Source: Paramicrobacterium chengjingii (lineage in GTDB: Bacteria > Actinomycetota > Actinomycetes > Actinomycetales > Microbacteriaceae). From it: 64,000 nt of DNA. The notes under the pieces are model-generated. The model did not search any database, was not told where the DNA came from, and saw only the letters and a list, made by a program, of their open reading frames with translations. A program made the translations under genes and the position numbers. The DNA is taken from positions 124,001 to 188,000 of the forward strand of contig NZ_CP061169.1 of assembly GCF_011751765.2 (NCBI RefSeq), in the 5' to 3' direction. Numbering within the stretch: the stretch's first letter is position 1; the number at the start of each line of letters is the position of its first letter. This document shows positions 33,462 to 42,410 of the stretch, piece by piece.

Positions 33462-34157
33462 TCAGAAGAGCCTGCCGTCGGCGATGTCCATGCCGCGCAT
33501 CGCGTCGTAGTCGAGAACAAGGCACCGGATGCCGCGGTCCTCCGCGAGCGTTCGGGCCTGCGGCTTGATCTCCTGTGCCGCAAAGACGCCCGTGACGGGT
33601 GCCAGCAGCGGGTCACGGTTCATCAGCTCGAGGTAGCGGGTGAGCTGCTCGACGCCGTCGATATCTCCGCGGCGCTTCAGCTCGACGGCAACGGAGGCTC
33701 CACCGGCATCCCTCGCCAGAATGTCGACGGGCCCGATCGCCGTCATGTACTCGCGCCGCACGAGTGAATGGCCGTCGCCCAGCAAGTCGATCTGCTCGGC
33801 GAGGAGTTTCTGCAGGTGCGCTTCGACGCCGTCCTTCTGCAGACCGGGGTCGATGCCGAGCTCGTGCGTGCTGTCGTGCAGCACCTCGAAGATCGACACG
33901 ATAATCTGGTCGCTCGTCTTTTTGTGCGTCACCTTCCACAGCTCGACGATGCCGGCCTCACGCTGCTCGTCGCTCGGTTCTTCGGTTTCGACGATGCACG
34001 GTGGACTCATCCAGTTGAGCGGCTTGTAGCTGCCGCCGTCGGAGTGAACGAGCAGGCTTCCATCGCTCTTCAGCATGAGCAGGCGTGTCGCCTCGGGAAG
34101 GTGGGAGGTCAGCCGTCCCGCATAGTCGACCGAGCACTTCGCAATCACCAAACGCAC
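33462..34157 (-). CDS. nucS: Endonuclease NucS (non-canonical mismatch repair)
   Basis: A 231-residue enzyme that cuts both strands at mismatches and replaces MutS/MutL repair in most actinobacteria. The match is nearly end to end: [61 protein letters not shown], and the nuclease core with D145, E159 and K161. The C-terminus ends in GRLF, similar to the LF-ending tail by which the protein binds the beta clamp. The start is GTG at 34157; TACACT on the minus strand lies 6 bases upstream, so the transcript is probably leaderless. An inverted-repeat element lies across the promoter region, and an unknown gene is coupled downstream. Confidence 0.96.
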   Translation of the reverse strand: MRLVIAKCSVDYAGRLTSHLPEATRLLMLKSDGSLLVHSDGGSYKPLNWMSPPCIVETEEPSDEQREAGIVELWKVTHKKTSDQIIVSIFEVLHDSTHELGIDPGLQKDGVEAHLQKLLAEQIDLLGDGHSLVRREYMTAIGPVDILARDAGGASVAVELKRRGDIDGVEQLTRYLELMNRDPLLAPVTGVFAAQEIKPQARTLAEDRGIRCLVLDYDAMRGMDIADGRLF

Positions 34158-34179
34158 CCTGCGAGTGTACACAGCAATG

Positions 34180-34232
34180 GGGGACCAACTTTGACGACAT
34201 CACAGAATCGTGCACCGCAAAAGTTGGTCCCC
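34180..34232. repeat. 53-base element with 13-base perfect terminal inverted repeats at the nucS promoter
   Basis: GGGGACCAACTTT (34180-34192) and AAAGTTGGTCCCC (34220-34232) are perfect inverted repeats around a 27-base centre. It sits between the stop of the NmrA-like gene (34258) and the nucS start (34157), ending about 11 bases from the presumed nucS -10. No T-run follows, so it is a poor intrinsic terminator. It could be an operator, an RNA hairpin or a minimal mobile element; no target-site duplication is evident. Confidence 0.7.
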
Positions 34233-34257
34233 GATTGACAGCGAGGGCGAGACTGCC

Positions 34258-35112
34258 TCAGGCGTCGGGGGTGAAGATGCTCACGTGGTCACGCGCGAAG
34301 TCGTCGATGCTGCGGGCCGGGCGCCCGAGAATGTCTGCAACGCTCGTGCTCACCACCGAGGCTTCGCCCCTGTCGTAGTGCGCGTAGTCCTCGATGAGCC
34401 CGTCGAACTGCCACTGCGGCATGAATCCCTCGAGCGCGGCGGCGTAGTGCTCGGGCGTCACCGATGCGAACGCGATGTCACGCCCGCTCGCGGCTGAGAT
34501 TGAAGCGGCAATCTCAGCATGGGTCACCGCGCGAGGGCCGGTCAGTGTGTATGTCGCTCCGGCGTGCCCGCTCTCTGTGAGCACGGCAGCCGCGACCTCG
34601 GCGATGTCTCTCGTGTCGATTGCGCTCACCCCGGCATGCCCGATTGGCGCAGCGAGCACGCCCGTGCGGGCAGCGTTCGCCGCGAACGGAAGGATGCCCT
34701 GCATGTAGAGGTTCGGGCGCAGCACTGTCACCTCCATGTCGAGCTCGCGCACGTGCTGCTCGACCTGGGCGTGCCAGCGCAGAAAGCGAACGGGTGAGTC
34801 CAGGCCGGCGGCGAACTGCGAGAGGAGCACGAGCCGGCGCACGCCCGCCGCCGCAGCAATGTCGGCGAAACGGCGTTGCAGTTCCGCGGCATCCGGTTCT
34901 GACGGACTGTTGAGAAACGCGGCGTCCACGCCGGCAACGGCCTGCTCGAGGGAGCCCGCATCGCTCAGATCGGCGACGACAGTTGATGCGCCGGCGATCT
35001 CACGGTGCTCTCGTGACAGTGCACGAACCTCTACTCCTTCGGTCTGTAGCGCAGGCACAATTGCCGAGCCGACGGTTCCGGTGGCTCCGGTGACGAGAAT
35101 TGTTTCGGTCAT
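34258..35112 (-). CDS. NmrA-like NAD(P)-binding protein
   Basis: A 284-residue protein of the atypical SDR / NmrA family. The nucleotide motif ILVTGATGTVGSAIVPAL is at the N-terminus, and the body has RRLVLLSQFAAG, TVLRPNLYMQG and the AIDTRDIAEVAAAVL region seen in NAD(P)H-quinone-reductase-like and regulatory NmrA proteins. It may bind NADP without being an active enzyme. The ATG at 35112 has AAAGGA in front. It lies 28 bases after the stop of the DHA2 efflux gene and shares its direction, so the two are probably one transcript under the nearby TetR regulator. Confidence 0.87.
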   Translation of the reverse strand: MTETILVTGATGTVGSAIVPALQTEGVEVRALSREHREIAGASTVVADLSDAGSLEQAVAGVDAAFLNSPSEPDAAELQRRFADIAAAAGVRRLVLLSQFAAGLDSPVRFLRWHAQVEQHVRELDMEVTVLRPNLYMQGILPFAANAARTGVLAAPIGHAGVSAIDTRDIAEVAAAVLTESGHAGATYTLTGPRAVTHAEIAASISAASGRDIAFASVTPEHYAAALEGFMPQWQFDGLIEDYAHYDRGEASVVSTSVADILGRPARSIDDFARDHVSIFTPDA

Positions 35113-35140
35113 AGTGACAGTCCTTTCGAGTGATGCCTCG

Positions 35141-36553
35141 TCAGCGCGAAAGGACGTCGACTGAGGGGGCGGAAGCTGCAATGGATCGGTCTGTGGGGAT
35201 GAAAGACAGCGCGAACGCGGCGAACGCCAACACGGCAAGGCCGATGAATGCTGTCGTAAAGTCGAGCCCTCCGTCCGCTGCTCCGCTGATCGTCGCGAAT
35301 CCGACGAGTGCGGCGAGCCCGATCGCTCCGCCGAGCTGCCGGGATGCGTTGATGAGCCCGCTGAGAAGGCCCGTGTCTCCGGCAACGGCATCGCGGACTG
35401 CCGTCGTCGTGGCATAGACAGAGGAGAGGCCGATGCCGATGCCGATGACCAGGAAAGCACCGAGAAGCGAGAGTGAGAATCCGTTCGTCGTCTGATCGAA
35501 GGCGAGCCAGAGAAGGCCTCCGACAAGAGTGAGCAAAGCGAGTGACATTGCTCGTGCCGAGCCGATGCGCTTTGCGATCGGAGGCGCGACAAGGCTCGCG
35601 ACAATGATCATCACCGCGATGGGCAGTTGGCTGAGCCCGGTCAGCGCCGGGGTCATGCCCAGCTCACCTTGCTGAAACTGCGGCAAGAAGAAGAACATGC
35701 TCACCGTCGTGCCTCCGATAAGCAGCATCACAGAGTTGGCGACGACGACGTTGCTCTTGCGCAGATGCCCGAGGGGCACGAGAGGCTGCTTCGAGTTCTT
35801 CTCGATGACAACGAAGGCGACAAGCAGAATCACTCCAAGGGCGAGGCTGGCCAGGGTAAGAGGTGAGCCCCAGCCGTTCTCCGGAGCTGAGATCATGCCG
35901 AGAGCCAATGCCGAGACGCCGAGCGTGATCGTGAGTGCTCCTGGCGCGTCGAATCGGCCGGCGCGTGGCAGCGTGCGAGGCACGACGAGCAGCACGACAA
36001 TGCCGACGGCTACAGTGATCGGCACAGGGATCCAGAAGACCGACTGCCATCCGAGAATCTGTGTGACAACTCCGCCGAGCACAACCCCCAGAAGGCTCCC
36101 CGCTCCCGCTACCGCTCCCCAGATGCCGAGCGCGCGTGCGCGCCCCTTGCTATCTGGGTACAGGCCGACAACGAGAGAGAGCGCAGACGGAGTGACGATC
36201 GCCGCACCAATTCCCTGAATGACGCGACCGGCGATCAGAACCTCACCTGATGGCGCCAGAGCGCACAAAACCGAGGCGGCGAGATAGACAAGCAGACCGG
36301 TGAGAAAGACGCGTCGTCCGCCGAGAACGTCGGCGATACGGCCGCCGAGAAGGAGAAGCCCGGCAAACGCGACCAGATAGCTGTCGACAACGATCGACAA
36401 CTCGGTGCTCGAGAGCCCGAGACCCTCGCGAATCGTCGGGCCGGCGAGGTTCACCATCGACACGTCGAGGATCACCACGAACGTTGCGGCTGACAGACCG
36501 GCCATGGCCAGCCACCGCCTCGGGGGTGCGGCGGCGGTTTCACGAGTTGACAT
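35141..36553 (-). CDS. DHA2-family MFS drug efflux transporter (EmrB/QacA-like)
   Basis: A 470-residue, 14-helix drug/proton antiporter. FVVILDVSMVNLAGPTIREGL in helix 1, GRIADVLGGRRVF after helix 2, RVIQGIGAAIVTPSALSLV and the motif C-like GAVAGAGSLLGVVLGGVV are all diagnostic of DHA2. The ATG at 36553 follows AAAGG. It heads a unit with the NmrA-like gene and is divergent from a TetR regulator that probably represses it. The drug range cannot be predicted. Confidence 0.92.
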   Translation of the reverse strand: MSTRETAAAPPRRWLAMAGLSAATFVVILDVSMVNLAGPTIREGLGLSSTELSIVVDSYLVAFAGLLLLGGRIADVLGGRRVFLTGLLVYLAASVLCALAPSGEVLIAGRVIQGIGAAIVTPSALSLVVGLYPDSKGRARALGIWGAVAGAGSLLGVVLGGVVTQILGWQSVFWIPVPITVAVGIVVLLVVPRTLPRAGRFDAPGALTITLGVSALALGMISAPENGWGSPLTLASLALGVILLVAFVVIEKNSKQPLVPLGHLRKSNVVVANSVMLLIGGTTVSMFFFLPQFQQGELGMTPALTGLSQLPIAVMIIVASLVAPPIAKRIGSARAMSLALLTLVGGLLWLAFDQTTNGFSLSLLGAFLVIGIGIGLSSVYATTTAVRDAVAGDTGLLSGLINASRQLGGAIGLAALVGFATISGAADGGLDFTTAFIGLAVLAFAAFALSFIPTDRSIAASAPSVDVLSR

Positions 36554-36589
36554 TGCTGAACCTTTCGATGGGCGACCCGTTGTCGCGAA

Positions 36590-36670
36590 GTTATAAGTTC
36601 TAACAAAAACGAGTATGCATTACGAAAGACGGATACGTCAAGCGTTTGTTTGAGGTGCTAGTGTTAGCGC
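36590..36670. promoter_or_regulatory. Candidate TetR sites between the DHA2 pump and TetR genes
   Basis: Two small dyads are seen: GTTA (36590-36593) with TAAC (36601-36604), and GTGCTA (36655-36660) with TAGCGC (36665-36670, one mismatch). They lie between the divergent starts at 36553 and 36703, in an AT-richer stretch. Either or both could be operator sites; neither is strong enough to be sure. Confidence 0.3.
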
Positions 36671-36702
36671 ATTCGAGTAAGCGTTGTCGAAAGGAGCACC
36701 CG

Positions 36703-37395
36703 ATGGATGCCGAACCACGCCGCCCATCTATTCGCGAACGGTTTCGTGAGCAAGTGCGAGACGACGTGAAGGCCGTGGCGCTTGAGCAGCTCGCAGAAGG
36801 TGGTGCGCAGTCAATCTCGCTCAATGCAATTGCAAAAGAGCTCGGCGTCTCGGGTCCTGCGCTCTATCGCTATTACGCGAATCGCGACGAACTGCTGAGC
36901 AGCCTTGTCATCGATGCATATCATGACCTTCGCGATGCTCTCGCGGCAGCGAGAGGTGTGCATGGTGATCAGTGCGATGGCCGCATCAATGGCCTGGCGC
37001 GGGCATACAGGTCATGGGCGCGAGATCAGCCGTACCGTTATGAACTGCTCTTTAAACCGCCGTTGCCGGGCTACGACGCCCACTCGGCGCAGATCTCTGA
37101 GGCGGGTCGCTCGGTCATGGGTGTCGTGCTGGCGGTGATCAGCGGTCGCCTGAGCGCGGAGTCATCCGATGGCGATGACGGACAGGCTGTCGGCGTTCTC
37201 GACGGTGATGAAGTGCTGCGGGCACGCAGTGCATCGTCGCCTGAGTTTCAACTTGCCGTGCGCGTCTGGTCGCGGCTTCACGGTTTCGTGAGCCTTGAGC
37301 TTGGCGGCGCCTACGCCGCGATGACCGTGGATGCCGATGCTCTCTTCGACACGGAACTCACCGTCCTCGCCGACAGCGCCGAAGCGCAGAGCTAA
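36703..37395 (+). CDS. TetR-family regulator (TetR C-terminal WHG-type)
   Basis: A 230-residue repressor. The helix-turn-helix is at about 17-60, with GGAQSISLNAIAKELGVSGPALYRYYANRDELL. The C-terminal domain contains RSWARDQPYRYELLF and a late VRVWSRLHGFVSLELGG segment, which is the pattern of the TetR_C_13/WHG-type ligand domain. AAGGAGCACCCG precedes the ATG at 36703. It is divergent from the DHA2 pump and likely controls it. It converges on an MFS gene. Confidence 0.88.
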   Translation: MDAEPRRPSIRERFREQVRDDVKAVALEQLAEGGAQSISLNAIAKELGVSGPALYRYYANRDELLSSLVIDAYHDLRDALAAARGVHGDQCDGRINGLARAYRSWARDQPYRYELLFKPPLPGYDAHSAQISEAGRSVMGVVLAVISGRLSAESSDGDDGQAVGVLDGDEVLRARSASSPEFQLAVRVWSRLHGFVSLELGGAYAAMTVDADALFDTELTVLADSAEAQS

Positions 37396-37402
37396 CTGCG
37401 CC

Positions 37403-37415
37403 GCCCTGTCAGGGC
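37403..37415. terminator. Weak hairpin between convergent genes
   Basis: GCCCT and AGGGC with a three-base loop lie directly after the TetR stop codon and before the 3' end of the convergent MFS gene. The stem is only five bases and no T-run follows. Confidence 0.25.
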
Positions 37416-37429
37416 TACTCGGCCCACTG

Positions 37430-38653
37430 TCAGTCGGCGGGGTTGATGCGCACCGAACGCTCACGGGCGGCAGGTGAAGCCACCCCCGCGAAGACGATCA
37501 GGCCGAGCACGACGAAGAGAGCATTGAGCAGGCCGATGTGATCGGCGAGCAGTCCGATAAGCGGCGGCCCGACGAGGAACGCGCAGTAGCCGATGATCGC
37601 AACCGCGCTCACGCGCGCTGCAGCGTCCTTCGGGGAGTCGGCAGCGGCCGACATTCCGACAGGGAAGCCGAGCGAAGCTCCAAGACCCCAGAGGATGGCT
37701 CCGATCACAAGCAGCGGAAGGCTCGGGGCGATGATAAAGAGGAAGAGCCCGAGAACCGCGGACACCGAGCAGCCAACGAGCACCTTGACGCGGCCGAAGC
37801 GGTCGAGAAACGGTCCGCCGATGACACGTCCCACCGTCATGGCGGTGAGAAACACAGCCAGAATTCCGGCGCCGGCAGATTCCATCATTTCGTGCCCGTC
37901 GACGACGGCAAGCGCGACCCAGTCGTTCGCGCTGCCCTCGGCGAACGCCATGCCCAGAATGATGACGCCGATTGCGAGCAGCCGAAGATCTGCCCACACG
38001 GCGAGGCTCGCGCGCAGCTTCTGCCGCCAGCCGGTGTTCTTGCGTGCGAACTCCTGAGTATCGCTTGTCACCCGAGAGGGCACAAAGCGCACTGCGACGA
38101 ACGCCGTGCCGGCGATGACGATCGCCATTACGAGCGCGTGCGCGATCAGCGAGATATGCAACAGTTCCGTGAGCGCTGCGATGCCCGCGCCGATGACGGT
38201 GCCGCCGCTGAAACAGGCGTGCATCAGAGGCATGACCGTGCGCTTCAGATGCTTCTCGACGTCGGCTGCCTCTACGTTCATGACCACGTCGCAGCTGCCA
38301 TTGCCAAAGCCGAACAGCCCGAGGCCAATGCCGACGAGCGCCGGTGTGTAGAACACGGCAGCACCCAGGCCGATGACGACCAGCCCCACGGCGACGAACA
38401 GCAGCGAGACGAGCATGCTGCGGCGTGGACCGAGACGGGCGAACATCATCGGAGCGACGATGAGACCGACGACAGAGCATGCCGACATGCAGAGCACGAG
38501 AAGGCCGATCGACCCCGTCGTGATGTCAAGGTTCGCCTTGATCGTCGGAACGCGAGCGGCCCACGTCGCCATGCTGAGCCCCGACATCGTGAAGATGACG
38601 AAGATGGCGTTGCGCCACGCCACCAGCTCGGTGCGCGAATTTGTCACAGTCAC
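37430..38653 (-). CDS. MFS transporter (YbjJ/FucP-like)
   Basis: A 407-residue 12-helix transporter. AIFVIFTMSGLSMATWAARVPTIKANLDITTGSIGLLVL at the start and the motif FARLGPRRSMLVSLLFVAVGLVVIG match the YbjJ-type branch of the superfamily; GGPFLDRFGRVKVLVG is the second-half repeat. The substrate is unknown, though the divergent LacI-family regulator suggests a sugar. The start is GTG at 38653 with only a weak GAGA upstream. It is likely controlled by the palindrome at 38696-38709. Confidence 0.85.
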   Translation of the reverse strand: MTVTNSRTELVAWRNAIFVIFTMSGLSMATWAARVPTIKANLDITTGSIGLLVLCMSACSVVGLIVAPMMFARLGPRRSMLVSLLFVAVGLVVIGLGAAVFYTPALVGIGLGLFGFGNGSCDVVMNVEAADVEKHLKRTVMPLMHACFSGGTVIGAGIAALTELLHISLIAHALVMAIVIAGTAFVAVRFVPSRVTSDTQEFARKNTGWRQKLRASLAVWADLRLLAIGVIILGMAFAEGSANDWVALAVVDGHEMMESAGAGILAVFLTAMTVGRVIGGPFLDRFGRVKVLVGCSVSAVLGLFLFIIAPSLPLLVIGAILWGLGASLGFPVGMSAAADSPKDAAARVSAVAIIGYCAFLVGPPLIGLLADHIGLLNALFVVLGLIVFAGVASPAARERSVRINPAD

Positions 38654-38695
38654 GATGGTCTCTCGAAACGTCGAAGGAAAGTCTGGCGTGCGTTC

Positions 38696-38709
38696 TCGAA
38701 TCGATTCGA
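38696..38709. promoter_or_regulatory. Perfect 14-base LacI-type operator
   Basis: TCGAATCGATTCGA is a perfect palindrome with a central CG, the form of LacI/GalR-family sites. It lies between the divergent MFS (start 38653) and LacI (start 38785) genes, so it probably controls both. Confidence 0.68.
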
Positions 38710-38784
38710 TTGCGGCACCCGCCTAAGCTAGCCGAGACACAAGTCGGTGGTCAAGCTATGGACCGAGCGCGAGAGGGGGCCAGG

Positions 38785-39852
38785 ATGACGAAAGCGCAAC
38801 GCGCCAGTTCGCGCCCGACACTTGCCCACGTCGCAGCCCGGGCAGGAGTCTCTCCGTCGACGGCATCCATCGCGTTCAGCGGTCAAGGTCCGGTGTCGGA
38901 TGCGACAAAGACGAAGGTGCTCACCGCGGCATCCGAACTCGGCTACGTCGGCCCAGATCCGCGGGCGGCCGGACTCCGGCGAGGGAGAAGCGGGATCGTC
39001 GGAGCCGTTCTTGCCGCACGCATCGGAGTGTCGTTTCGGGACCCTGTGCTGATTCAGACGCTTGACGGACTTGCCGAGGAGCTCAGTTCGCTTGGCGCCG
39101 GCCTTCTGCTCATGAGCGAATCTGCGGAGGGCTCGAGCCAGGTCACCGTCGCCAACGCGCCCGTTGACGCCGTTGTGCTGCTCGGCTGCAACTTTGATCC
39201 CGGTCAATCGCTCGACGTGCTGACCCGCCGTGGCATTCCCATGGTGGCGATCGAGGCGGAGCCAACGGGCGCGAGTCCGGTGATCAGCGTTGACAATCGC
39301 GGCGGAACGCGTCTGCTCGCCGAGCACCTGCGCGACCTCGGGCATGAGCGGGTCAGCCTCATCACACTGGGGCTCGAGCGGCCGACAGAACCACGAGAGC
39401 TGACGCCGGAGTGCGAGCGCGAGAGCGTGCTTCCGGCACGCGAGCGGATGCGTGGAGCGCGCGACGTGTTTCCGGGAATCGGCGGCTGGGTCGCGGGTGC
39501 GAGCCGCGTCGAGGCAGGCAGGCGAGCGGCCCGCATGCTGCTCGACGTCGATCCGTCGAAACGACCGACGGCGATCATTGCGCAGAGCGACCTGATCGCA
39601 GCCGGTGCCATTGCGGCAGCCCGCGAACTCGGTCTGGATGTGCCGCGTGATCTGAGCGTCGTCGGCTTCGACGGCATCCGAGTCGACAACCTCGGGCTGC
39701 GATTGACGACGGTGCGGCAGCCAACGCACGAGAAGGGCGCCGCCGCCGGTCGGGCAGTGATCGCACTGCTGGAGGGCCGTGAGGCGGAATCGACGGCGTT
39801 TTCCGTTGAGTTTGTCGCGGGGGAAACCGTCGCTCCGCCGTCGGCACTCTGA
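38785..39852 (+). CDS. LacI/GalR-family transcriptional regulator
   Basis: A 355-residue regulator. The N-terminal helix-turn-helix and hinge helix (about 11-60) read TLAHVAARAGVSPSTASIAFSGQGPVSDATKTKVLTAASELGYVG. A periplasmic-binding-protein-like sensor domain follows (about 70-350, with PVISVDNRGGTRLLAEHLRDLGH and the family's DLSVVGFDGI). The chosen ATG at 38785 has GAGGGGG in front; an in-frame ATG nine codons earlier lacks one. It is divergent from the MFS transporter. The effector is probably a sugar. Confidence 0.92.
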   Translation: MTKAQRASSRPTLAHVAARAGVSPSTASIAFSGQGPVSDATKTKVLTAASELGYVGPDPRAAGLRRGRSGIVGAVLAARIGVSFRDPVLIQTLDGLAEELSSLGAGLLLMSESAEGSSQVTVANAPVDAVVLLGCNFDPGQSLDVLTRRGIPMVAIEAEPTGASPVISVDNRGGTRLLAEHLRDLGHERVSLITLGLERPTEPRELTPECERESVLPARERMRGARDVFPGIGGWVAGASRVEAGRRAARMLLDVDPSKRPTAIIAQSDLIAAGAIAAARELGLDVPRDLSVVGFDGIRVDNLGLRLTTVRQPTHEKGAAAGRAVIALLEGREAESTAFSVEFVAGETVAPPSAL

Positions 39853-39921
39853 ACAAACGCGCAGATGCTCTCGGACACCTCCCGGGATACGCTTGGGGTA
39901 CATGGATCGAAAGGCCACGAC

Positions 39922-41205
39922 GTGACGACGGTGAGCTCAGACGCGCTGCACTCGGCCGCTGCGGTTGCCGAGCGACTGATGCCGGTCTATGAAGACCTGC
40001 ACCAGCATCCTGAGCTGTCGTTTCAGGAGACGCGTACGGCCAGCATCGTCGCCGCACGGCTTGCCGAGCTGGGCTTTGACGTGCACGAGGGGATCGGTCG
40101 AACCGGCGTCGTCGGAGTTCTGCGATCGGGAGACGGCCCCGTCGTGATGCTCCGCGCCGACATGGATGCTCTTCCCGTGCGCGAGCAGACAGACCTGACC
40201 TACGCGTCCACGGTGCGCGGGACAGACCCTGACGGCAACGACGTGCCGGTGATGCACGCCTGTGGTCATGACATTCACGTGACGGCGCTGCTCGGGGCCG
40301 CCGAACTGCTCACCACAAGCCACGCTGACTGGACAGGAACTCTCGTCGCCGTCTTCCAGCCCGCCGAAGAGAATGGCGGCGGTGCACAGGTGATGGTCGA
40401 CGACGGCCTCTACGACGTCGTTCCCGCACCGGATATCGTGCTGGGACAGCACGTCATGCCCTATCCGTCCGGCGTTATCGGCGTATCGTCAGGGCCCGCG
40501 TTCGCGGCGACGGATGAGCTCGAGGTACGTCTGTTTGGCAAGGGCGGCCACGGGTCGCAACCCGAATCGACCATCGACCCGGTCGTGATGGCCGCGGCCA
40601 CGGTGATGCGGCTGCAGACGATCGTGTCGCGTGAGATCGCTGGCGGCGACACTGCGGTGCTCACTGTGGGAACGATGCAGGCCGGAACCAAGAGCAACGT
40701 GATCGCCGACGAGGCGCACCTTGGGCTCAACATTCGCAGCTACGACCCGGGCGTGCGCGACCGCATCATCGCGGCAGCACACCGCATCGTGAACGCTGAG
40801 GCTTCAGCATCCGGTGCCACTCGAGCCCCCGAGATCACGGGGCGCGACTCCTTCCCCGTGCTCATGAACGACCCCGCCGCGACAGCGCGCACCATCGCCG
40901 CGATGCGCGAGTCGCTCGACGGCGTCGACGTGCGCGAGGTGCAGCCGGTTATGGGAAGTGAAGACATCGGCAATCTCGCGGTACCGGTCGATGCCCCGAT
41001 CGTCTATTGGCTGCTCGGCGGCGCCGACCCCGCGCTGTTCCCGCGCGATGAGCACCTCACATCACTTCCGGCGGGCGTGCCGTCGAACCACTCGCCGTTT
41101 TTCGCACCGGTGCCCGATCCGACGCTTCGCGTTGGCATCGCCGCACTCACCACTGCCGCGCGCGAATGGCTCGGCGCGGCTGATGCACACAAGGGGGAAC
41201 GATGA
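39922..41205 (+). CDS. M20-family amidohydrolase (IAA-amino acid/hippurate hydrolase-like)
   Basis: A 427-residue metal-dependent amidohydrolase. The peptidase M20 motifs are intact: LRADMDALPV, HACGHDIHV (112-120), FQPAEENGGGAQVMVDDGL with the catalytic Glu pair, and GKGGHGSQPESTIDPV in the dimerisation domain. Members cleave N-acyl amino acids or amino-acid conjugates. The start is GTG at 39922 with AAAGG upstream. It follows the LacI gene by 69 bases, and its stop overlaps the GNAT start (ATGA), so amide cleavage and N-acetylation may be linked. Confidence 0.92.
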   Translation: MTTVSSDALHSAAAVAERLMPVYEDLHQHPELSFQETRTASIVAARLAELGFDVHEGIGRTGVVGVLRSGDGPVVMLRADMDALPVREQTDLTYASTVRGTDPDGNDVPVMHACGHDIHVTALLGAAELLTTSHADWTGTLVAVFQPAEENGGGAQVMVDDGLYDVVPAPDIVLGQHVMPYPSGVIGVSSGPAFAATDELEVRLFGKGGHGSQPESTIDPVVMAAATVMRLQTIVSREIAGGDTAVLTVGTMQAGTKSNVIADEAHLGLNIRSYDPGVRDRIIAAAHRIVNAEASASGATRAPEITGRDSFPVLMNDPAATARTIAAMRESLDGVDVREVQPVMGSEDIGNLAVPVDAPIVYWLLGGADPALFPRDEHLTSLPAGVPSNHSPFFAPVPDPTLRVGIAALTTAAREWLGAADAHKGER

Positions 41206-41735
41206 TCAAGGTGCTGTACTCCGACGATGGCGTCGTCATGCTGCGTCCGTTGACCATGCAGGATGCCGAGGAGCACCACGCCGGGCAGGACGACGAGTAC
41301 GTCACGTGGCTCGACGACGCTGAGAGTTCAGAAGAGAGCGTGCGCAGCCACCTCGCCGACGTGGAGAAGGCGTGGGAGGCCGGCGGCCCGTTTTATTCGT
41401 TTGCGATCGTCGCCGATGGCAAACTCGCCGGCACGATCACCACTGAAGTGGGTCGCGAGGGTCTCGAGAACAACCAGGCAGACATTGTGTACGGCCTGTA
41501 CCCGGCCACGCGTGGCCGCGGCATCGCCACGCGTGCGGTGATGCTCGTCGTGTCGTTCCTCGACCAGATTCCGGGCATCTCCGAGGCGATCACGCGCGTG
41601 AATCCCGAGAACCCGAAGTCACGATCCGTGGCCGAGCGCGCGGGCTTCGAGCCGATGACGACCGCCGAGGCCGAGGCCGACGAGAACGACTGGCTCAGCA
41701 CCCGCGTGTCCCTCGTGCCCGCCGAGCAGCGGTAA
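41202..41735 (+). CDS. GNAT-family N-acetyltransferase
   Basis: A 177-residue acetyltransferase. The acetyl-CoA site is seen in DIVYGLYPATRGRGIATRAVMLVVSFL, and the C-terminal VNPENPKSRSVAERAGFEP is the standard RimJ/RimL-like ending. AGCATCACCACT-type low-complexity is absent and the gene has normal length. Translation is coupled to the M20 amidohydrolase through the ATGA overlap. The acceptor could be an amino acid, a drug or a protein N-terminus. Confidence 0.88.
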   Translation: MIKVLYSDDGVVMLRPLTMQDAEEHHAGQDDEYVTWLDDAESSEESVRSHLADVEKAWEAGGPFYSFAIVADGKLAGTITTEVGREGLENNQADIVYGLYPATRGRGIATRAVMLVVSFLDQIPGISEAITRVNPENPKSRSVAERAGFEPMTTAEAEADENDWLSTRVSLVPAEQR

Positions 41736-41762
41736 CGCTAATGGTCTGAACGTCCTCAGCAT

Positions 41763-42410
41763 TCACCGACCGCTGCTGTCGCGATCGATGACGCCGAGAT
41801 CGAGCGCCCGCAGCACAGCCTGTGTGCGATCAGACACCCCGAGCTTCTCGTAGGTGTGCAGCAGGTGCGTCTTCACCGTCGCCTCGCCGATGAAGAGCTC
41901 GCGTCCGATCTGTGGGTTGCTCTTGCCCGCGGCGACAAGCCTCAGCACGTCTGTCTCGCGCGGGCTCAGCGAGACTGCCGTCGGCTCGTCTGGCCGCTGC
42001 ATCCGTTTTACCAGCGTCGCCGCGATCGACGGCGCCAGCACGGTATCGCCCTCAACAACCGCGCGTACGCCTGCAATGATCTCGTCTGACGGCGCAGCTT
42101 TGAGAAGATACCCGGATGCTCCCGCCTCAATCGCGCCGAGAATGTGGTCGTCGCTCTCATACGTCGTGAGAACAAGTACCCGGGTCTCGGGAAGTTCCGT
42201 GGTGATGGCGAGGGTAGCTTCGGTTCCATCGAGCTCGGGCATGCGCAGATCCATCAGCACAAGGTCAGGTCGCAGCGCCAAAGCCCGATCGACAGCCTCG
42301 GTGCCCGTTGCAGCCTCGCCCGCTACCTCGATGCCCGCGGCATCAGTGAGAAGCCCCACAATGCCAGAGCGGACGATGGGGTGATCGTCAGCGACGAGAA
42401 CACGAATCAT
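41763..42410 (-). CDS. NarL/LuxR-type response regulator
   Basis: A 215-residue two-domain regulator. The receiver domain has D8, D9, the phosphoacceptor D54 in LVLMDLRMPELDG, and K104 in YLLKAAPS. The LuxR-type helix-turn-helix is at about 150-205 (LSPRETDVLRLVAAGKSNPQIGRELFIGEATVKTHLLHTYEKLGVSDRTQAV). Its ATG overlaps the histidine kinase stop (ATGA at 42407-42410). It is the last gene of a four-gene unit with an ABC-2 exporter, so that exporter is its likely target. Confidence 0.93.
   Translation of the reverse strand: MIRVLVADDHPIVRSGIVGLLTDAAGIEVAGEAATGTEAVDRALALRPDLVLMDLRMPELDGTEATLAITTELPETRVLVLTTYESDDHILGAIEAGASGYLLKAAPSDEIIAGVRAVVEGDTVLAPSIAATLVKRMQRPDEPTAVSLSPRETDVLRLVAAGKSNPQIGRELFIGEATVKTHLLHTYEKLGVSDRTQAVLRALDLGVIDRDSSGR

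Noticed and set aside
34180..34232. Intrinsic terminator for the NmrA-like gene
   Set aside because: The loop is too long and no U-run follows on either strand; kept as an unexplained inverted repeat.
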